This document shows positions 33,676-43,120 of a DNA stretch of 64,000 bases, one piece after another (position 1 is the first letter of the stretch; the number at the start of each line of letters is the position of its first letter). The translations under genes and the position numbers were made by a program. This DNA is from Dyadobacter sp. CECT 9275 (GTDB taxonomy: Bacteria; Bacteroidota; Bacteroidia; Cytophagales; Spirosomataceae), in assembly GCF_907164905.1 (NCBI RefSeq), contig NZ_CAJRAF010000002.1, forward strand, positions 2,108,001 through 2,172,000, in the 5' to 3' direction. The notes beneath the pieces were generated by a model. The model made no database searches. It saw nothing but the letters and a program-made list of their open reading frames with translations, and was not told where the DNA came from.

Positions 33676-34935
33676 TCACTGTGCGCTCACGCGCCATATT
33701 GTCCCGCCGGAATCGTCGTTCACCAGCAGAGAGCCATCTTCCAGCACGGCAATCCCTACGGGCCTGCCATATACCTTTCCTTCGTCTTCTACAAACCCTG
33801 TTAAAAAGTCTTCGGGTTTGCCAACCGGTTTACCGTTTTTAAAAGGCACAAAAACTACTTTATAGCCTGCCAGTTTCGAACGGTTCCAGCTTCCATGCTG
33901 TCCTATAAATGCTCCGTTACGGTACTTCTCCGGGAATTTCGTTTTGTCGTAAAATGCCAGTCCGAGCGACGCAGTATGTGCCCCCAGCGGAACATCCGGA
34001 ACAATGGCCCGAGCCACCAGCTCTTTACCCTGTCCTTTCATGCGTGGGTCTTCATGCTGCCCGAAGTACGAATAGGGCCAGCCGTAAAAACCGCCTTCCT
34101 TAACACTGGTAATGTAATCAGGAACAAGTTCGTCGCCCAGTTTATCCCGCTCATTCACGGCAGTCCATAACACGTTGGTACCGGGCGCCCAGTCCATTCC
34201 TACGGGATTCCTAAGACCACTCGCAAATATTTTTTCGCCCGAGCCGTCCGGATTTATTTCCAGAATGTTGGCACGTCGCCTTTCCTCATCCATTCCATGC
34301 TCGGCCACATTGCTTGCCGAACCCACCGATATATATATTTTGGACCCGTCGGCATTGGCCAGCAAATTTCGTGTCCAGTGGTTATTATAACCTCCAGCAG
34401 GTAATTCCAGTATCTTTTGGGCTTTCCCAGTAATTTTGGTCTCCCCGGACTTGTAGGGGTAGCGGTAAACGCCATCTGTATTTGCGACGTAGAAATAATC
34501 ATGCAGGACCAGCATACCAAATGGCTGCTTGAGCTTTTCTATAAATATTTCTCTTAGCTCCGGCACGCCGTCTTTATTGGTATCCCGCAGGACCGTAATG
34601 CGGTCAGCGCTGTTTTTGGTACCTGATTCCGCCACGAATACATCTCCATTAGGCGCAATGTAACAGTAACGGGGATTTTTAAGCTGATCGGCATATTTGG
34701 TAACCACAAACCCTGTGGGCGCCTTAGGTACCCTCCCATCCGACCAGCCCACCTCCTTCGGTCTGTTGGTAACCGATTCCGTTGCAAAAGGAGCAGGTAG
34801 CAATAAACTATCCGTCTCCGTCACTACGGAGTCAGGCCCCCTATTCACAGCCTCCTGCTTTTCTTCCTGATTACCGCAACCTAGCAGGATAACGGCCGCA
34901 ACGCAGCAAGTAAGTATCAAGTTTTTCTCCTTCAT
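33676..34935 (-). CDS. PQQ-type sugar (sorbosone) dehydrogenase-like lipoprotein
   Basis: A 419-residue lipoprotein: the signal peptide ends at the lipobox ILLGC (Cys about residue 20), then an acidic linker. The six-bladed propeller is of the glucose/L-sorbosone dehydrogenase family: GFVVTKYADQLKNPRYCYIAP, LPAGGYNNHWTRNLLANADG, SGLRNPVGMDWAPGTNVLW, and the C-terminal GRPVGIAVLEDGSLLVNDD. Members oxidise aldoses using PQQ, but many homologues have no proven activity. It sits in the envelope facing the periplasm. Start ATG at 34935 gives a proper signal; the frame is open further upstream. Confidence 0.85.
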   Translation of the reverse strand: MKEKNLILTCCVAAVILLGCGNQEEKQEAVNRGPDSVVTETDSLLLPAPFATESVTNRPKEVGWSDGRVPKAPTGFVVTKYADQLKNPRYCYIAPNGDVFVAESGTKNSADRITVLRDTNKDGVPELREIFIEKLKQPFGMLVLHDYFYVANTDGVYRYPYKSGETKITGKAQKILELPAGGYNNHWTRNLLANADGSKIYISVGSASNVAEHGMDEERRRANILEINPDGSGEKIFASGLRNPVGMDWAPGTNVLWTAVNERDKLGDELVPDYITSVKEGGFYGWPYSYFGQHEDPRMKGQGKELVARAIVPDVPLGAHTASLGLAFYDKTKFPEKYRNGAFIGQHGSWNRSKLAGYKVVFVPFKNGKPVGKPEDFLTGFVEDEGKVYGRPVGIAVLEDGSLLVNDDSGGTIWRVSAQ

Positions 34936-35168
34936 AGCATTCCCATTATTTCGTTGAGATTGTAGCGCTACTACGCCTTTCAAACAGTCAAAATAATAAT
35001 GCCAGCTACCTGATCTGTTTTCTTTCAGAGTACCTTGTTCATCCAGAGATATAAAACCAACTCGATTTTACCCTACGCCCCTTCCCATAAAAAAGGTTCT
35101 TGCGCATAGTTTCCCTTTTGAAAAGAAAAATATGTCGCAAAAACCTTCTGCAAATACTATTAATACAT

Positions 35169-35717
35169 TCAGAATCTGAACGGAACTTCCACCAGCGTGG
35201 AGGCCCAGCCCATCATCAGGATAGCGCCAGCCGGAGCCGGTTTGAACTGGATCGAGAAGTTTTCCACCGGCGAACTTGCCTTGGAAACAGGAGCCGTAAC
35301 GCGGATCACATCATTTGCTTCCTTGTACTTGTATGCACCCCAGTAGTCCAGGTCCGAATTGATGATAATGGTCCATTCGGTTTCACCGGGAATGGCGAAT
35401 AGCGAATAAGTACCTGCCTTTACCTTCTTTCCGCCAATGGTGACATCCTGATATAACTTAATTTCGGTGGATTCATCCGCGCCAGCCCGCCATACTTTAC
35501 CATACGGTACCAGCTTGCCGAATATTTCCCGTCCGTTCGCAAAAGGGCGGCTGTAAGAAATTTTAACAAGTGCCTTGTCGCCTTCCTTGCGGTCGTGTGC
35601 GAAATGGTCAGGAAAATAGGCAATGTCTCTTGGACTTTTATCCAGGCCACGAAACTGTGCCTGAGCAGCAAAAGACAACAACAAAGTGAGGATCAGCAGG
35701 CAGGAGATTTTTTTCAT
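35169..35717 (-). CDS. DUF2911 family exported protein
   Basis: A 182-residue protein with a signal peptide (MKKISCLLILTLLLSFAAQAQ). The body matches DUF2911: LVKISYSRPFANGREIFGKL, PYGKVWRAGADESTEIKL and AGTYSLFAIPGETEWTIIIN. This beta-rich domain is very common in Bacteroidota and has no known function. It is a single gene located between two other exported proteins. Confidence 0.88.
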   Translation of the reverse strand: MKKISCLLILTLLLSFAAQAQFRGLDKSPRDIAYFPDHFAHDRKEGDKALVKISYSRPFANGREIFGKLVPYGKVWRAGADESTEIKLYQDVTIGGKKVKAGTYSLFAIPGETEWTIIINSDLDYWGAYKYKEANDVIRVTAPVSKASSPVENFSIQFKPAPAGAILMMGWASTLVEVPFRF

Positions 35718-35773
35718 TGGAAGTTAATGATAAGTTGAGATTTGATTTAAAAGATATGATTCCGAAGACCGGA

Positions 35774-37360
35774 TTACGAGTACAAAACTCCTTTCAGCAC
35801 GGGCCTTGCATCTTTTGTATTTCCCAAAATAGCCAGACTCCTTTTGAATTCAACCGAAAGAGAAGTCCCGTCAAAGGTACACTTCACTTTTTCATAATGG
35901 GCTGTTTCGATGAAACGAAGGGTCATTTCAAAAGTATTTTCATTGAGCCAGGTACCACTAGCGGCAATTTTTGACTTTGTTTCACCCGGCACCGGCGTCA
36001 ACACAAGCTTCAAAGGCATCACAGGCATATCCGTCATTCCTTCCTTCCATTTATTAATTCCGGCATGGATGGCATGTTCGCCCGCGTTGTCCTTTATTGT
36101 CAGCGAGGCCAGCTCTTTGGAAAAATGAAGAGATACATCACTGATACCAAGCGCATTTTCTGCCATTTTAAAATGTTTTCCGCTTATTTCTGACACCAGA
36201 GATGAGGAGGCATTTCCTGCCTCAGGCGACAATACCAGCCGGGATAGTCTTGTTTCCAATGAGTTCTGCAAGGTTTTGTCAACCGTTTTATCATCAGCCT
36301 GAGGAAGAATATGATTCCATATCTGATCCATAATTCCCTGCATGTCGGAAGTTTCACTCGTAATTGCTACCACCATATTTTTATCGGGTATTACAATACA
36401 GTATTGCCCGTAAGCACCGTCACCACGATAAGCACCATGCCGGCACCGCCAGAACTGATAGCCATATCCCTGAAGCCAATCGTTATCAGCCTTGGGTCGG
36501 GAGCCCCCCTTAGACTGAATATGGGCAGTGGTAGCCTCTTCAATCCAGGCTTGCGGCAATATCTGCTTGCCCTTCCAGCTCCCTTTTTGTAAATATAACT
36601 GCCCAAATTTAGCGATATCTTCGGTTTTTAACCTAAGTCCCCAGCCGCCTGTATTGATTCCGTTGGGATCCACCTCCCAATCCATTCCGGAGATTCCGAG
36701 CGGTGCAAATAAACGTGGGGTAAGATACTCCAGCAGTGTTTTACCTGTGAGTTTTTGTATGATCGCAGACAACATGTAGGTTGCTCCGCTGTTGTAGACA
36801 AAATGCGTACCGGGCTGATGTTCCACAGGTTGCGCCAGAAACGTTTTAACCCAGTTAGGATCTTTGGCCTCCCTCACCGCTGGTGTGGTATCCTTATCGT
36901 GGCCCGTTGCCATGGTCAGCAGATCTTTCACCCGCATGGCAGCCAGGTTATTACTGATCATCGCCGGTACTTCGGCTGGGAAAAGAGCAACTACCTTGTC
37001 CTCGACACTTAGTCTCTTCTCGGAAACGGCGAATCCAATTGCGCTGGAAGTAAAGCTTTTACTCAAAGAATAAAGCGTATGTTTAAGGTCAGGTGCATAC
37101 GGAGCCCACCATCCCTCCGCAACTACATTTCCATGACGGAGTACCATCAGGCTATGAAGATTAAGGTTGGCTTTCTCTACTGCATTGATAAAAGCAAGCA
37201 AACTCCCGGACTGTATCCCCTGGGATTCAGGGGTTGACCGGGGAAGTTGACCGGCCATTAATGGGGAACCGAGTCCTTTAAGTGGTATTTGGTTTAGCAA
37301 GCCCAACTCCAGGGCACCAATCCCCGCCTGCTTCAAAAATGACCTCCGGTTATATTCCAT
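35774..37360 (-). CDS. Serine hydrolase, class C beta-lactamase fold
   Basis: A 528-residue exported protein. The N-terminus has a Tat-like RRSFLKQAG signal. The beta-lactamase/EstB fold shows the nucleophile motif SLSK (SxxK) in YSLSKSFTSSAIGF, the YNS motif in HFVYNSGATYML, and a late HGAYRGDGAYGQYCIV segment. The C-terminal 170 residues form an extra beta-rich domain. It is more likely an esterase or D-aminopeptidase than a true beta-lactamase. Start at ATG 37360; the frame is open to 37417 without a signal. Confidence 0.85.
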   Translation of the reverse strand: MEYNRRSFLKQAGIGALELGLLNQIPLKGLGSPLMAGQLPRSTPESQGIQSGSLLAFINAVEKANLNLHSLMVLRHGNVVAEGWWAPYAPDLKHTLYSLSKSFTSSAIGFAVSEKRLSVEDKVVALFPAEVPAMISNNLAAMRVKDLLTMATGHDKDTTPAVREAKDPNWVKTFLAQPVEHQPGTHFVYNSGATYMLSAIIQKLTGKTLLEYLTPRLFAPLGISGMDWEVDPNGINTGGWGLRLKTEDIAKFGQLYLQKGSWKGKQILPQAWIEEATTAHIQSKGGSRPKADNDWLQGYGYQFWRCRHGAYRGDGAYGQYCIVIPDKNMVVAITSETSDMQGIMDQIWNHILPQADDKTVDKTLQNSLETRLSRLVLSPEAGNASSSLVSEISGKHFKMAENALGISDVSLHFSKELASLTIKDNAGEHAIHAGINKWKEGMTDMPVMPLKLVLTPVPGETKSKIAASGTWLNENTFEMTLRFIETAHYEKVKCTFDGTSLSVEFKRSLAILGNTKDARPVLKGVLYS

Positions 37361-37477
37361 GTAGATAAATTTGCTGACTCTCACTTTCAAAGTAAGCAGA
37401 CCCAAATTCTTACCCATTGAAAAACCACCCGACCAAAAAAGTCAGGGGGATGTCAGGAATTACAGAAAATAACCAGG

Positions 37478-38578
37478 CTATTTTGCTTCTTCTGAAGCTT
37501 TCCTAACGATGTCAGCTTTTGATCCTTTCCAAAAAGCAACCTTTTGCCGATTCCAGGTATAGGTAACGGCCACTGAGTCTCCCCAGCTGATCACAGCCGG
37601 ATAGGAAAATTCGTCATCCTTGTCGCCTGCTTCCAGTTTGAACTTATCATTCCAGTTTTTACCGTCATCATAAGACAGCGCCAACATAAGAGGATAGCGT
37701 GAGCCCCAGTTTCGTCCATCAGGATTGTAAGCAAGGGCCAGGGTACCATCTTCCAGTTTGGCAAGGTCAATCCCACTATTGGGATTTGGAAGTGCGGTGG
37801 CGTAAATTGGAGACCATGTTTTACCATTGTCTTCTGAATCGCTGCGTCCGATCACACCTCCTGTGGTACGCACCAGCATATGAATCTTGCCAGGCTCCGA
37901 CTCCCATAAAGTAGGCTGGATAGCTCCTTTTCCCTTGATCTGCATGGTATCTACTTTGAAAAACTGAGATGCTTTCCAGGTCTTGCCGCTGTCCTCGCTG
38001 CGATCCACAAAAATTTCCCAACGGCCCACCTCGTTGGACGATCCCGCCAGCCAGGTTCCGTCGGCAAGTTCTATCAGTTTATTTTTCACAGGCCCTCTTC
38101 CTCCTTTATCCCCTTTCATGAGTTCGTACGCTTCGGACCAGGTATTTCCGCCATCCTTCGATGTTTTCACCCACGTTTCCCATTGCGCAATTTCTTTGCC
38201 CACCTTAAAATAAAGATAAATGGTACCATCCGGTCCTTTCTGCAAAACCGGATTCCAATGAGCGTCTTCCCTTATTTTAGCTACCTCGACCGGTGCGCTC
38301 CAGTGTCCTTCATTTCCTTTGGATAGCCAGATTCCCACATCAGGATTTTTTTCTTCTGTCCCCCCAAACCAAGCAACTAAAAACTGCCCGTTATCCAGCC
38401 GTACCAACGTGGAGGCGTGGCACTGCGCAAAGGGTCTTTCGTCCCCGAAAACGAAAGTCCGGCCAGACGATTGATCTGCGGACTGGGAAGTATCCTTTTT
38501 ATCAGTTCCGCAGCCTGTTAAATAAAAGACAGTGGTTAAAACAAGAATAGAAGCGATGGATTTTTTGAACTGGAACAT
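37478..38578 (-). CDS. BNR/sialidase-family lipoprotein
   Basis: A 366-residue lipoprotein with lipobox FYLTGC. The mature part is a six-bladed propeller with at least four Asp-box repeats (SKDGGNTW, SEDSGKTW, SEDNGKTW and SYDDGKNW). The segment QCHASTLVRLDNGQFLVAWFGG is typical of the exo-alpha-sialidase-like family widely found in Bacteroidota. It may cleave glycosides or unsaturated uronides (PL24/33-like folds share this propeller). True sialidase activity cannot be decided from the sequence. The start is ATG 38578, giving the lipoprotein signal, rather than GTG 38608. Confidence 0.8.
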   Translation of the reverse strand: MFQFKKSIASILVLTTVFYLTGCGTDKKDTSQSADQSSGRTFVFGDERPFAQCHASTLVRLDNGQFLVAWFGGTEEKNPDVGIWLSKGNEGHWSAPVEVAKIREDAHWNPVLQKGPDGTIYLYFKVGKEIAQWETWVKTSKDGGNTWSEAYELMKGDKGGRGPVKNKLIELADGTWLAGSSNEVGRWEIFVDRSEDSGKTWKASQFFKVDTMQIKGKGAIQPTLWESEPGKIHMLVRTTGGVIGRSDSEDNGKTWSPIYATALPNPNSGIDLAKLEDGTLALAYNPDGRNWGSRYPLMLALSYDDGKNWNDKFKLEAGDKDDEFSYPAVISWGDSVAVTYTWNRQKVAFWKGSKADIVRKASEEAK

Positions 38579-38640
38579 ATCTGTTTTAAAATTGAAAGCG
38601 TTTTTCACTGTGATTACATCTATTTACCCCAATCGGGCCA

Positions 38641-39648
38641 TCAGTTTAGCTGCTTTTTCAAATCTTCCATCACATGAACCGGAGACAGATCCTCGTATAA
38701 AATCCGGTATACCGAATTAGTCACCGGAAGGTTAACTAAATATTTCTTATTCATTTCACATATACTTTTGGTAGCATAATATCCTTCAGCTATCATTTTC
38801 ATTTCAAGCTGTGCGGCTTTCACACTATATCCCCGCCCAACCATGTTCCCGAATAACCTGTTGCGGCTAAACTGGGAATAGGCCGTAACCAGCAAGTCTC
38901 CCAAATAAGCCGAAGAACTCATTTCTCTTTCTCTCGGATCAAGGGCCGTTACAAACCTCCCTATTTCCTGCATGGCGTTAGATACCAGCACAGCCTGAAA
39001 ATTATCCCCATACCCCAGGCCATGGGTGATTCCGCACGCCAGGGCTACAATATTTTTCATTACCGCGGCGTATTCCACACCATACAGATCATCCAGTGGC
39101 TTGGCCGTTACAAATCGGCAGGTCATCAGTCCCGAAAAATCTTTGGCGGTATCACCGTTGGTAGAAGCGATGGTAAGGTACGACTGCTTTTCAAGAGCCA
39201 CTTCCTCAGCATGGCAAGGGCCGGCAATTACGCAGGTGTCAGCCAGTGCTACCTGAAACTTGTCAGCAATCCAGTCGGTTACCAGCGCATTTTCACCTGG
39301 TATCATTCCTTTTATGGCTGATACAACCCTTTTAGCCTTGAAGTGTTTGTGCTGAAGTCCGTGCAGCGACTCCTCAACAAAAGCAGCAGGAACGGCTAGT
39401 ATGACATATTCGGCACCTTTTATCGCGTCGTTCATCTGGTCGCAAACCTTCACCTTCTTAGGAGAAAGGTAAACATCACTCAGGTAACTCGGATTATGAT
39501 GGAACTTACGAATGTGCTCAATATCTGTTTTGCTCCTGAGCCACCAGCGGATCTGTACATTGGGCTGTTCACATAATATTTTGATAATCGCGGTAGCCCA
39601 GCTCCCTCCCCCTATGACGGCTATCTTTCTGCTGTTCAGAAAACTCAT
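38641..39648 (-). CDS. gpsA: NAD(P)H-dependent glycerol-3-phosphate dehydrogenase
   Basis: A 335-residue cytoplasmic dehydrogenase: NAD-binding loop AVIGGGSWATAI, GAEYVILAVPA, the catalytic Lys segment VEYAAVMKNIVALACG, and C-terminal YLGDLLVTAYSQFSRN. It makes sn-glycerol 3-phosphate from dihydroxyacetone phosphate for phospholipid synthesis. The ATG at 39648 starts directly before the Rossmann fold; the frame continues to 39690 without homology. Confidence 0.93.
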   Translation of the reverse strand: MSFLNSRKIAVIGGGSWATAIIKILCEQPNVQIRWWLRSKTDIEHIRKFHHNPSYLSDVYLSPKKVKVCDQMNDAIKGAEYVILAVPAAFVEESLHGLQHKHFKAKRVVSAIKGMIPGENALVTDWIADKFQVALADTCVIAGPCHAEEVALEKQSYLTIASTNGDTAKDFSGLMTCRFVTAKPLDDLYGVEYAAVMKNIVALACGITHGLGYGDNFQAVLVSNAMQEIGRFVTALDPREREMSSSAYLGDLLVTAYSQFSRNRLFGNMVGRGYSVKAAQLEMKMIAEGYYATKSICEMNKKYLVNLPVTNSVYRILYEDLSPVHVMEDLKKQLN

Positions 39649-40034
39649 GTATCTCAAATTAGGTGATGACAGGCAGTACATACCTGCCAACCGGTTAGTA
39701 TCTCCAAAACACCAAACTACTATTTAGAATAGAGATTGAATATTATTTTTAAATAAAATGCAGAAAATAATTTGAATTATACCAAAATATTCTAATTTTA
39801 GCAAAAACAGATAAAATTAACCGGGGAAACAGGCGGCCAAAGTGACGCGGATTTGAAAAATAATGCAGCAAAGTCCGATCAGCAGCGTCTCTGCCACCGC
39901 CTGGATCAAATACAAAAACCAAACTATTTTGACCATACGACATAAAAAATCCTTGCAGCAAAGCCGCAAGGATTTCTCTTTTAACCTAAACTAAATCGAA
40001 CTTATTACGCTAGAACAACGCAGTAATCTTTAAT
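39649..40034. other. 386-base intergenic region between gpsA and the adaptor gene
   Basis: It contains the terminator of the TolC/HlyD unit (39944-39975, minus strand) and an AT-rich stretch upstream of gpsA. No convincing gene is seen on either strand. Confidence 0.5.
39944..39975 (-). terminator. Terminator of the TolC/HlyD unit
   Basis: 10-bp perfect stem AAATCCTTGC / GCAAGGATTT (39947-39956, 39966-39975) with six T on the minus strand. The plus strand side (CTCTTTT) is weaker. Confidence 0.75.
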
Positions 40035-41423
40035 TTAATTTGATTTTTTCTGATCTTTTTTCACCTCATCCTTCTTTCTCTCCACTAAGTCACCGTTGTT
40101 CAGGTTTTTAGATACAGCAATATAGGGACCTGCAATAATGGTCTCTCCTTCTTTAAGACCGGAGAGTATCTGAATATTCTCGAAATCACTGATCCCGGTT
40201 TTCACCTCTTTCATCTCTGCTTTGCCTTTCACATCCACAAATACTACTTCCTTGATCACCTCTTCTTTTTTAGGTTTCTCTGGACCCTGCGCATTCTGAT
40301 TTTCTCCATCCTTAGGTACTTCCGGCTTGTTATTACGTGTTGTTACGGAAGCAATCGGGACAGATAAAACCTGATTTTTCCTTTCGGTAATAATATCCAC
40401 GGAAGCGGTCATTCCCGGTTTGAAAGGATACGATTTTTTAGACCGGTTCAGCATCAGATCACTGAACGACTCGTTCAGTATCTTCACTTTTACCTCAAAT
40501 TCCGTTACCGCGTCTGCTGTTGCACTACTGGCCGTGGTGGTTGAGGCAAGTCCCGCCGCCGTATTGGCAATTTCCTTCACAATCCCTTTGAATTTCCTAC
40601 CCGATGCACTGTATGCATCCACGTCAATTTCGGCTGTATCTCCCAACGATACCCTCACGATATCATTCTCGTTTACATTCACCCGCACTTCCATATTGGC
40701 GAGGTTGGCAATACGCATCATTTCAGTTCCTGCCATTTGAGAGGTACCCACTACCCGCTCACCTGCCTCCACATTCAGTAATGAAATGATACCGCTGACA
40801 GGAGCAAAAATGTTGGTCTTCCGAAGATTCTCTGCTGCGTCCTTTAAGCCTGCCTCCGCACTTTTAATATTGAACAAAGCAGCCGAAACATTCGCTTTGG
40901 TGGAGGCCAGATCCTGCTGCGCCACTCCGTAGGTTGATTCAAACTGTTCAAAATCCGCCGCCGAAATCACCTTGTCCTGATACAATTTCCGGTTTCTTTC
41001 GAAATTGGCTTTTGCCTGTATCAAACGCGCTTCCGCCTGGGCCACCATGGCTTTGGTCTGCTCGTAATTAGCCTTGCTAGAGTTGACCGTTGCCTGAGCT
41101 CGCGCCATGAGTGATTCATAGTTATCGGGCCTTATCCTCAGCAGTAACTGCCCTTTGACTACCGAATCCCCCTCGGCAACATTCAGGCTGATGATCTCCC
41201 CCGAAACATCAGGGCTCAGTTTCACTTCCACTTCCGGCTGGACTTTACCAGAAGCACTTACCCGCTCGATAATATCTGCTCTTTTTACTGTAGTATATTC
41301 TACCTCAGTTGTTTTCGGCTTTCCGATCAGGCCTGCCTGTTTGGCACCAAACAGACCAGCGGTAAGCAAAATAACCGCGCCTCCTGCTATCCACCATATT
41401 CGTTTTGAAGATTTCCGGGCCAT
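40035..41423 (-). CDS. HlyD/MacA-family efflux adaptor protein
   Basis: A 462-residue membrane-fusion (adaptor) protein: cytoplasmic tail, one membrane helix (IWWIAGGAVILLTAGLF), lipoyl halves (VEVKLSPDVSGEIISLNV and IFAPVSGIISLLNVEAGE), an alpha-hairpin coiled coil in between (residues about 105-200), and beta-barrel and membrane-proximal domains. It bridges an inner-membrane pump to TolC. It lies 90 nt after the TolC gene on the same strand. Unusually no ABC or RND pump gene follows; a terminator does. The ATG at 41423 gives the standard short cytoplasmic tail. Confidence 0.9.
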   Translation of the reverse strand: MARKSSKRIWWIAGGAVILLTAGLFGAKQAGLIGKPKTTEVEYTTVKRADIIERVSASGKVQPEVEVKLSPDVSGEIISLNVAEGDSVVKGQLLLRIRPDNYESLMARAQATVNSSKANYEQTKAMVAQAEARLIQAKANFERNRKLYQDKVISAADFEQFESTYGVAQQDLASTKANVSAALFNIKSAEAGLKDAAENLRKTNIFAPVSGIISLLNVEAGERVVGTSQMAGTEMMRIANLANMEVRVNVNENDIVRVSLGDTAEIDVDAYSASGRKFKGIVKEIANTAAGLASTTTASSATADAVTEFEVKVKILNESFSDLMLNRSKKSYPFKPGMTASVDIITERKNQVLSVPIASVTTRNNKPEVPKDGENQNAQGPEKPKKEEVIKEVVFVDVKGKAEMKEVKTGISDFENIQILSGLKEGETIIAGPYIAVSKNLNNGDLVERKKDEVKKDQKKSN

Positions 41424-41513
41424 ATAATTTGTATTGATTTCTATTGTATTTGGGTAAATATTTTCTGTTACTTTTTGGATCTGCACCTGCATGTCAAACA
41501 AATACTCTAAATC

Positions 41514-43013
41514 CTAGAAATCCGACAGTGGCCTGTTCATGTAAAAATCGAGGATTTTGGTACGAAACACATAGTCGTATTTCGTCTGAATCAGGTTGGC
41601 ATTCGCTCTGTCCAGATTTGCTTTGGCAATATTATATTCGACCGAGTTGATGGCACCCACATCAAACCTCACCTGCGATACACGGAAAGTCTCCTGCAAG
41701 GCACGCACCTGGTTGGCTGTGGCGCTGTATTTCTTTGCGGCGTTATTCATATTAATGTAGGCCTGTTCAACATTCTGTCGGATGGTGAGCTGTACCTGCT
41801 GAGACTGGAATTCTGCCGTTTTTTGCTGAATTTTTGCATTGGCCACATTGTATTTTACCTGAAACTGAGAGAAAATCGGTATTCTGAGGCTCAGATTCAG
41901 AGACGCGCTCCGGTTCCCGTCCAGCTGGTTCAGGTAACCAAAACTTTGAATGGAACCATTGGGTATCGTTACCCGGTCTATGACGGGCAACATCTGGTCA
42001 TTATACCGGATAAAACTTGTTGTAGACTCCACCTCCCTAACGGTACTGCCGGTTCCGTCAGAGATAAAACGCTGCCTGGGTGCCACACTTGAATACGCAG
42101 TCCCAAATCCTCCGTTCAGTACAAGTGAAGGCATGCCCGCTCCCCTTGCAATTTCCACAGACCTCCTGGCCGACTCTATTCTCAAATTTGCCGCTTTCAT
42201 TTGGGGCAGGTTCCCCAGAGCCGTATCAAAAACCTCCTGTATGGTGGCATCATACGCCTGAAGTGAAGGATCTTTTACCGGGATTTTAACCACATTCACC
42301 GGCTCGCTGCCGGGCATGTTCATGAATTGTTTCAGACTTAGCTTGGCAGTTTCCAGATTATTCTGCGCATTGACCAGCGTAAGCTCGTCATTGGCAAGCT
42401 GCGCCCGAAGGTCCAGCAAATTACTTTCTGCCAACGTACCCGCTGCCACCAGCTTGGCGGTTCGCTCTACCTGAAGCTGCGAAGCGTTTACCTGAAGGCG
42501 TGCCACTTCAATGAGTTCCTCATTGGAAATTACCTGCAGATAGGCCAGCGCCACATTGAGCATCAGGTCATTCCGGGCGGCTTCAAGATCTTTCTGGCTA
42601 GCTTTCAGGTTCACGTCATTCCGGCGGACAGCGTTCTGAAGCTGAAACCCGTTGAACAGTACTACTGACGAGCTTAACTGAAAGTTGTTCGAATTGACGC
42701 TCTGCTGTACGTAGTTGTTGGTATAGGGGTCAATATTACGCCCTGAACTGAATCCCTGCCCGGCACTGAAACCCAGGCTTGGCCAGCGCTGCCAGCGCGA
42801 TTGCCGGTAAAAGTTATCATTGGTTTTTACCTGCAGCTCAGAAATCTTCACCTGAGGGTTTGTTTCAAGGGCCAGGCGGATACAATCTTCCAGTGAATAG
42901 GTATTTGCCGGTTGCTGCACGTCATTTTGCCCGTACGCCATTTCAACCGAGACAACCCCCGTCAGGATCAATGCAAAAAACAAGGATTTGGGTAACCAAT
43001 TAAACATAGTCAT
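41514..43013 (-). CDS. TolC-family outer-membrane efflux protein
   Basis: A 499-residue outer-membrane channel protein with a signal peptide (to about residue 28, SVEMAYGQ). It shows the internal repeat of the TolC/OEP family: LEDCIRLALETNPQVKISEL and later PQMKAANLRIESARRSVEIA, long coiled-coil helices (RNDLMLNVALAYLQVISNEE), and C-terminal NSVEYNIAKANLDRANANLI. It forms the trimeric exit duct for the adaptor encoded downstream. The first gene of the pair; ATG 43013 or 43007. Confidence 0.9.
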   Translation of the reverse strand: MTMFNWLPKSLFFALILTGVVSVEMAYGQNDVQQPANTYSLEDCIRLALETNPQVKISELQVKTNDNFYRQSRWQRWPSLGFSAGQGFSSGRNIDPYTNNYVQQSVNSNNFQLSSSVVLFNGFQLQNAVRRNDVNLKASQKDLEAARNDLMLNVALAYLQVISNEELIEVARLQVNASQLQVERTAKLVAAGTLAESNLLDLRAQLANDELTLVNAQNNLETAKLSLKQFMNMPGSEPVNVVKIPVKDPSLQAYDATIQEVFDTALGNLPQMKAANLRIESARRSVEIARGAGMPSLVLNGGFGTAYSSVAPRQRFISDGTGSTVREVESTTSFIRYNDQMLPVIDRVTIPNGSIQSFGYLNQLDGNRSASLNLSLRIPIFSQFQVKYNVANAKIQQKTAEFQSQQVQLTIRQNVEQAYINMNNAAKKYSATANQVRALQETFRVSQVRFDVGAINSVEYNIAKANLDRANANLIQTKYDYVFRTKILDFYMNRPLSDF

Positions 43014-43048
43014 GTATAAGTTAGATGACCAATATTAACTGATGTAAT

Positions 43049-43081
43049 AAAAAACAACCATCCATTTTGGACGGACGGTTG
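43049..43081 (-). terminator. Terminator after the SpmA/SpmB-like gene
   Basis: Minus strand stem of nine pairs (CAACCGTCC with GGATGGTTG, one G-U pair) followed by six T (43049-43054). Confidence 0.7.
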
Positions 43082-43120
43082 CATGAGCAGGTTAAAAGGG
43101 TGATTTGGAAAGTGGCCCTT

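Noticed and set aside
39749..39961. 70-codon minus-strand frame between gpsA and the adaptor gene
   Set aside because: No motif, overlaps the terminator region, composition not protein-like.
40035..41423. Considered naming the adaptor macA
   Set aside because: No macB-type pump gene is nearby, and adaptor families cannot be separated confidently from sequence reading alone.
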